Source: Ectobacillus sp048976805
GTDB taxonomy: Bacteria; Bacillota; Bacilli; Bacillales; Bacillaceae_G
Direction of reading: 5' to 3'
Assembly (NCBI GenBank): GCA_048976805.1
Contig: JBHGUR010000061.1
Span: 1 to 27,867, forward strand
Length of the DNA: 27,867 nucleotides
In this document: positions 24,141 to 27,867 of the stretch, piece after piece
Layout: each line of letters opens with the position of its first letter
Numbering within the stretch: the first letter of the stretch is position 1
Notes under the pieces: generated by a model
Seen by the model: only the letters and a program-made list of their open reading frames with translations
Database searches by the model: none
What the model was told of the DNA's origin: nothing
Position numbers and translations under genes: made by a program

Positions 24141-25688
24141 ATGACAGTAGCTTATAAGCATGAGCCTTTTACAGATTTTACGGTGGAGGCAAACCGATTG
24201 GCGTTTGAAGAGGGGTTGAAAAAGGTAGAAGCTTACCTTGGCCAAGACTATCCATTAATTATCGGGGGAGAACGCATTACAACAGAAGATAAAATTGTAT
24301 CCGTTAACCCTTCCAATAAAGCGGAAATTATCGGCCGCGTTTCCAAGGCGAACCGCGAGCTTGCGGAAAAAGCGATGCAAGCGGCAGACGCGACATTCCA
24401 AACATGGAGAAAATCCAAGCCGGAAATGCGCGCAGACATTTTATTCCGTGCCGCTGCCATTGTACGCCGCAGAAAGCATGAATTTTCTGCGATTCTTGTA
24501 AAGGAAGCGGGAAAGCCGTGGAAAGAAGCAGATGCCGATACTGCCGAGGCAATCGATTTCATGGAATACTACGGCCGGCAAATGCTAAAGCTTAAAGACG
24601 GCATTCCGGTTGAAAGCCGTCCGATTGAATATAACCGCTTTACGTACATTCCGTTAGGGGTAGGCGTTATTATTTCGCCTTGGAACTTCCCGTTTGCGAT
24701 TATGGCGGGCATGACGACTGCTGCCCTTGTATCCGGAAATACGGTATTATTAAAACCTGCGAGCACAACTCCTGTTATTGCTGCTAAATTTATGGAGGTG
24801 CTGGAGGAAGCGGGGCTTCCGGCAGGGGTAGTAAATTTTGTGCCAGGAAGCGGCGCTGAAGTAGGCGATTATTTAGTGGATCATCCGCGTACCCGCTTTA
24901 TTAGCTTCACAGGTTCCAAAGAAGTGGGCATCCGCATTTATGAGCGTGCGGCGAAAGTGAATCCGGGCCAAATTTGGCTAAAGCGCGTAATTGCGGAAAT
25001 GGGCGGAAAAGATACAATTATAGTAGATAAAGAGGCTGACTTGGAATTGGCGGCGCAATCGATTGTCGCATCTGCATTCGGCTTCTCCGGCCAAAAATGT
25101 TCCGCTTGTTCGCGCGCTGTAATCGTAGAAGATGTGTATGATACAGTGCTGGAAAGAGCGGTAGAGCTAACGAAGCAATTAACGGTAGGAAATCCAGCTG
25201 AACAAAGAACATATATGGGGCCTGTAAATGACCAGGGCGCATTCGATAAAATTATGGGCTATATAGAAATCGGCAAGCAAGAAGGAAAATTAATGACTGG
25301 CGGTGAAGGCGACGATTCAAAAGGATGGTTCATCCAGCCGACGATTTTCGCCGATGTTGCAGAAGATGCCCGCCTTATGAAGGAAGAAATTTTCGGGCCG
25401 GTTGTCGCGTTCTGCAAAGCAAGGGACTTCGATCACGCCTTAGCGATTGCGAACAATACAGAATACGGCTTAACAGGCGCGGTCATCTCCAATAACCGCG
25501 CAAATATCGAAAAAGCGCGCGAAGATTTCCATGTCGGCAATCTATACTTCAACCGCGGCTGCACAGGCGCGATTGTCGGCTACCAGCCGTTTGGCGGTTT
25601 TAACATGTCCGGCACCGACTCTAAAGCGGGCGGGCCAGATTACTTATTGCTGCATATGCAGGCAAAAACAACTTCAGAGATGCTGTAA
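24141..25688 (+). CDS. rocA: 1-pyrroline-5-carboxylate dehydrogenase
   Basis: This aldehyde dehydrogenase oxidises glutamate-gamma-semialdehyde (in equilibrium with P5C) to glutamate with NAD, the last step of proline and arginine breakdown in the cytosol. The 515-residue protein, the same length as B. subtilis RocA, has the SPWNFP motif (179-184), FTGSKEVG (256-263), catalytic Glu286 in IAEMGGK and the nucleophile Cys320 in FSGQKCSACSR, and an EEIFGPV segment. ATG 24141 follows AAGGGGAGG with nine-base spacing. It stands alone with its own promoter and terminator. It could equally be named pruA; bacilli may also carry a second, paralogous PutC. Confidence 0.93.
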   Translation: MTVAYKHEPFTDFTVEANRLAFEEGLKKVEAYLGQDYPLIIGGERITTEDKIVSVNPSNKAEIIGRVSKANRELAEKAMQAADATFQTWRKSKPEMRADILFRAAAIVRRRKHEFSAILVKEAGKPWKEADADTAEAIDFMEYYGRQMLKLKDGIPVESRPIEYNRFTYIPLGVGVIISPWNFPFAIMAGMTTAALVSGNTVLLKPASTTPVIAAKFMEVLEEAGLPAGVVNFVPGSGAEVGDYLVDHPRTRFISFTGSKEVGIRIYERAAKVNPGQIWLKRVIAEMGGKDTIIVDKEADLELAAQSIVASAFGFSGQKCSACSRAVIVEDVYDTVLERAVELTKQLTVGNPAEQRTYMGPVNDQGAFDKIMGYIEIGKQEGKLMTGGEGDDSKGWFIQPTIFADVAEDARLMKEEIFGPVVAFCKARDFDHALAIANNTEYGLTGAVISNNRANIEKAREDFHVGNLYFNRGCTGAIVGYQPFGGFNMSGTDSKAGGPDYLLLHMQAKTTSEML

Positions 25689-25738
25689 AATGATAAAGCC
25701 TTCCCGCACATACTTACGGGAAGGCTTTATCATTTTAC
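25685..25738 (+). terminator. rocA terminator, bidirectional
   Basis: A perfect 22-bp stem (25685-25706 with 25717-25738) with a ten-base loop includes the rocA stop codon in its left arm and ends in a TTTTAC tail. It is unusually long and precise. Confidence 0.9.
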
Positions 25739-25741
25739 GTG

Positions 25742-25791
25742 GGAAGACCTCTATCCTAAGGAGTGTAAGCGAGTAGATAGCGGGTAGTTCA
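25742..25791 (+). mobile_element. Solitary IS200/IS605-type right end (TnpB element remnant)
   Basis: The segment follows the same plan as the element end at 27730-27779 read on the other strand: GGAAG, then a pyrimidine-rich CCYC step, a hairpin (CTATC 25751-25755 with GATAG 25776-25780), then GGGTAGTTCA (25782-25791), a ten-base exact match. There is no tnpB gene upstream; the rocA terminator abuts it. It looks like a scar of an excised or decayed element, or a solo omega-RNA 3' end. The sequence after 25791 would be the guide position. Confidence 0.5.
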
Positions 25792-25867
25792 ATTAACATG
25801 GCAGAAGGAAATGTCGAAATGATAAGTTAGTTGTATATAGTTGCTTCTCTATCTTTGCTTTTATAGG

Positions 25868-25889
25868 CTCGCTAACCAGCGAGTTTTCT
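25868..25889 (+). terminator. Candidate small terminator hairpin
   Basis: CTCGCT (25868-25873) pairs with AGCGAG (25878-25883) around AACC, followed by TTTTCTTT. No gene is seen just upstream, so it may end a small RNA or belong to the mobile-element remnant. Confidence 0.45.
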
Positions 25890-25899
25890 TTAAAGGATA

Positions 25900-26021
25900 G
25901 GCTCTGTTAAAGGCTCATGTTGATTTGGATTTATTTGTTGATTTGGAACAAAAGGCGGCGGCCCCGCCCGCAAAAAGCGTCCGCCTGTAGTGGAAAATCA
26001 ACAATCAAGTTTAACAGAGCC
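25900..26021. repeat. MITE-like Bacillaceae repeat with 12-bp terminal inverted repeats
   Basis: The 122-base unit starts GGCTCTGTTAAA and ends TTTAACAGAGCC, perfect terminal inverted repeats. Inside, TTGTTGATTT pairs with AAATCAACAA, and GGCGGCGG and GCGTCCGCC form a GC-rich core. It resembles a short repeat scattered through Bacillus-type genomes with a GCGTCCGCCTGTAG...GGAAATCAACA core. It encodes nothing. No clear target-site duplication is visible. Confidence 0.65.
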
Positions 26022-26160
26022 AAAAGATAAGAAATTATAACTTTTTCGCCCCTGGCACAGTGTCTAAGGCAAAAAGCGCCTTCTGTCAGCGCTTCTCTTA
26101 CGCTTGTCGCCAATAGGCGGGCGCCCTGCGCTTTTCTTCGCTCAAAAATTGTCGAAAATT
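26022..26160. other. GC-rich gene-free stretch with short repeats
   Basis: No gene is seen. The stretch contains a partial palindrome (CTGGCACAGTGTC, near 26053) and several GCGC/GGCGCC blocks, unlike the AT-rich intergenic regions elsewhere in the window. It may be a second degenerate repeat next to the MITE-like unit. A 79-codon minus-strand frame across it looks spurious. Confidence 0.3.
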
Positions 26161-26165
26161 GCCGG

Positions 26166-26193
26166 TTCACAATTTCTAGAAGTATGTTAGAAT
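26166..26193 (+). promoter_or_regulatory. Promoter of the APC permease gene
   Basis: TTCACA (26166-26171) and TAGAAT (26188-26193) are 16 bases apart, with an extended -10 TGT before TAGAAT. The gene starts about 48 bases downstream. Confidence 0.55.
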
Positions 26194-26204
26194 ACTAAAT
26201 TGTG
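26168..26204. promoter_or_regulatory. Nested inverted repeat over the permease promoter
   Basis: CACAATTT (26168-26175) and AAATTGTG (26197-26204) are perfect 8-bp arms, and AGTAT (26181-26185) with ATACT (26192-26196) forms a second pair inside. The structure covers the -35 to +1 region, which suggests a repressor operator. The regulator is not known. Confidence 0.5.
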
Positions 26205-26241
26205 TGGCAATTTAAAAAATGGATAGGAGAAGAGAAAATAT

Positions 26242-27642
26242 ATGCAACAGCTCTTTCGAAAAAAATCAGTAAAAGATTTGCTGTTTGAGCATAGTAAAAG
26301 GGCGCTTCCAAAAAATTTGAGTGCCTTTGATTTGGTGTTACTTGGGATTGGGGCGATTGTCGGCATCGGAATTCTTGTATTGACGGGGATGGTAGCCGCA
26401 AATCATGCGGGGCCTTCTGTCATTTTTTCATTTATGTTATCTGCGATTGTTTGTACATTTGTCGCGTTTTGTTATGCAGAGGTTGCTTCTACTGTTCCGG
26501 CTTCGGGAGGGGTGTACACATACTCTTACGTGACAATTGGAGAAATTGTCGCATTTTTAATCGGATGGTCGCAAATGCTTATGTATGTTTTAGCGGTGGC
26601 GGCAGTTGCGAATGGCTGGTCTGCTTATTTCGTTTCACTTGTAAATGGACTTGGGATAGAGTTTCCAAAGCTATTGCATATTACTCCGCAGCAGGGAGGG
26701 ATTATAAACTTGCCTGCAGCTTTCATCGTGCTGCTCATTACGTGGGTTTTAACACAAGGAGCGCAGGAAAGTAAACGAATTAATAATATAATGGTTGGTA
26801 TTAAAATCTTCATTATTCTGCTATTCGTTGTTATCGGAATATTTTATGTAAAGCCGGCAAACTGGACGCCGTTCATGCCTTTTGGCGTAGAAGGTGTGGT
26901 TGCGGGCGCAGCTGCGGTTTTTTTCGCGTTTTTAGGGTTTGATGCGGTTGCGGCGGCCGCTGAGGAAGTGAAGAACCCGCAGCGCGATTTGCCGATTGGC
27001 ATTATCGGTTCTCTTGTGATTTGTACGATTTTATATATCGTTGTTTCGCTTGTGTTAACAGGAATGGTTCCGTATCAAATGCTTAACGTATCCGATGCGA
27101 TGGCGTTTGCGCTTCATATGGTTGGGCAAAACTTGGCGGCCGGCGTATTATCTGTCGGCGCGTTAGCGGGAATTACAACCGTTATTTTGGCGTATTTGTA
27201 TGCAAGTGTGCGCATTTTGTTTTCGATGAGCCGGGACTGTTTATTGCCGAAAGCTTTTTCGCGTGTTAATCCGAAAACACATACACCGGCATTTTCAACA
27301 TGGCTGCTTGGTTTGATGGCAGCAGGGCTTGGCGGCTTTGTCGACTTAAAGGCATTATCCGATTTTATTAATATGATTGCGCTGCTGACGTTTATTATGG
27401 TAGCTTTTTCGCTTATGCTATTGCGTAAAACAAACCTGGGTTTAACAAGGGGCTTTAAGGCGCCTTTTGTACCGTATTTGCCTATTTTTGTGATTGTATG
27501 CTGCGTGTTTTTAATGACACGTTTGTCCGCTGTGACATGGATTTACTTTGCGGTTTGGTTAAGCTTAGGCGCGGCTGTCTATTATGTTTATACAAAGCCG
27601 TCGGCATATGATGTGAAAAAAGAGGATTCAAGGGCTTCGTAA
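26242..27642 (+). CDS. APC superfamily amino acid permease (YfnA/CAT-like)
   Basis: The 466-residue protein is an integral membrane transporter with about twelve predicted helices. The first helix carries the unwound-helix substrate motif GIGAIVGIGILVLTG (35-49), and the CYAEVASTVPASGGVYTYSYVTIGE segment is typical of the cationic amino acid transporter (CAT) group that includes B. subtilis YfnA and Geobacillus ApcT. The mid-protein FLGFDAVAAAAEEVKNP is also standard. The substrate cannot be assigned from sequence alone. A GGAGAAGAG site precedes ATG 26242. Nearby rocA makes a link with amino-acid use possible, but a separate promoter and a mobile-element scar lie between them. Confidence 0.88.
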   Translation: MQQLFRKKSVKDLLFEHSKRALPKNLSAFDLVLLGIGAIVGIGILVLTGMVAANHAGPSVIFSFMLSAIVCTFVAFCYAEVASTVPASGGVYTYSYVTIGEIVAFLIGWSQMLMYVLAVAAVANGWSAYFVSLVNGLGIEFPKLLHITPQQGGIINLPAAFIVLLITWVLTQGAQESKRINNIMVGIKIFIILLFVVIGIFYVKPANWTPFMPFGVEGVVAGAAAVFFAFLGFDAVAAAAEEVKNPQRDLPIGIIGSLVICTILYIVVSLVLTGMVPYQMLNVSDAMAFALHMVGQNLAAGVLSVGALAGITTVILAYLYASVRILFSMSRDCLLPKAFSRVNPKTHTPAFSTWLLGLMAAGLGGFVDLKALSDFINMIALLTFIMVAFSLMLLRKTNLGLTRGFKAPFVPYLPIFVIVCCVFLMTRLSAVTWIYFAVWLSLGAAVYYVYTKPSAYDVKKEDSRAS

Positions 27643-27649
27643 TACTAGG

Positions 27650-27688
27650 AAAAATGAGCATGGGACAGCTGCCCGTGCTCATTTTTTT
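27650..27688 (+). terminator. Permease gene terminator
   Basis: AAAAATGAGCATGGG (27650-27664) pairs with CCCGTGCTCATTTTT (27672-27686) with one T-G pair, followed by more T residues. The A and T runs make it usable in both directions, including for the minus-strand element to its right. Confidence 0.92.
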
Positions 27689-27729
27689 GCTGGCTTAAAA
27701 GAGGTTTTATACCATTTTTCAATTTCATA

Positions 27730-27867
27730 GTGAACTACCCACCACTTAGCGACTGACGCCGCTTGAAGTGGGGGCTTCCAAAGACCGAAAGATCGTCTTC
27801 TTCTTTTATTGCTCTTTCGCTCACAAACCCAATGGTTCATGTCCAGAGCCTTACATTCGCGGCGTCC
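27730..27867 (-). mobile_element. IS200/IS605-type (TnpB) element, right end, runs out of the window
   Basis: Read on the minus strand, the segment has GGAAGCCCCCACTT (27779-27766), a hairpin (AAGTGG 27771-27766 with CCACTT 27747-27742, plus inner CGCT/AGCG) and the terminal TGGGTAGTTCAC ending at 27730. This is the usual 3' end of tnpB-bearing IS elements in bacilli, where it also forms the 3' part of the omega RNA. The next bases on the minus strand (27729-27710) would be the natural guide. The body of the element lies beyond the right edge. Confidence 0.7.
27837..27866 (-). CDS. Possible TnpB C-terminus (partial)
   Basis: On the minus strand the last nine codons of a frame entering from the right edge read DAANVRLWT before TGA at 27837-27839. 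Its stop lies about 107 bases from the element end, the distance expected for tnpB genes whose 3' end overlaps the omega RNA. Too little is present to recognise the protein, and another minus-strand frame is also open here. The element end is the main support. Confidence 0.35.
   Translation of the reverse strand, partial: DAANVRLWT

Noticed and set aside
1..27867. CRISPR arrays, tRNA genes or T-box leaders
   Set aside because: No regularly spaced direct repeats, cloverleaf sequences or T-box motifs were seen in a read of both strands.

Overview
The window is chromosomal DNA of a Bacillus-like firmicute (family Bacillaceae). The evidence is gene order and family identity: a complete purEKBCSQLF-MNHD operon behind a guanine-type purine riboswitch, then pcrB-pcrA-ligA-camS as in Bacillus. 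Also consistent are strong G-rich ribosome binding sites, extended -10 promoters, a PurF with the 11-residue propeptide and Fe-S cysteine spacing of the B. subtilis enzyme, and small repeats typical of bacilli. Species cannot be fixed from the sequence alone.

Layout. (1) Bases 1-55 are the 3' end of a 5S rRNA gene and its terminator, so an rRNA operon lies just upstream in the same direction. (2) Bases 56-584 hold an unexplained GC-rich structured stretch, two PurR-type boxes, a sigmaA promoter, a purine riboswitch and a long intrinsic terminator. (3) Bases 585-13285 are twelve tightly packed genes encoding the whole path from PRPP to IMP, plus PurB, which also serves AMP synthesis. Most junctions overlap by 1-25 bases; the exceptions are purB-purC, which carries a perfect hairpin, and short gaps before purM and purD. 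(4) A small DUF2892 membrane protein gene lies on the minus strand between the purD terminator and pcrB. (5) Bases 13984-22835 are pcrB-pcrA-ligA-camS (lipid synthesis, helicase, ligase, lipoprotein). (6) A TauE/SafE-type transporter, a 1-pyrroline-5-carboxylate dehydrogenase (rocA/pruA type) and an APC amino-acid permease follow as single-gene units with their own promoters. (7) The region after rocA and the right edge of the window carry mobile-element debris: a MITE-like Bacillus repeat, a solitary IS200/IS605-type right end, and the right end of a TnpB element that continues out of the window.

The most striking feature is a 2718-base group II intron (15369-18086) inside pcrA, a gene known to be essential in B. 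subtilis. It sits one base into the codon after the Walker B motif (DEYQD). Both intron boundaries, the domain V/VI ribozyme core, the branch-point A and the IBS/EBS pairings can be read. Exact removal restores an uninterrupted 734-residue PcrA. The intron encodes a full-length reverse transcriptase/maturase with an HNH-like domain. The cell therefore appears to depend on RNA splicing to make an essential helicase.
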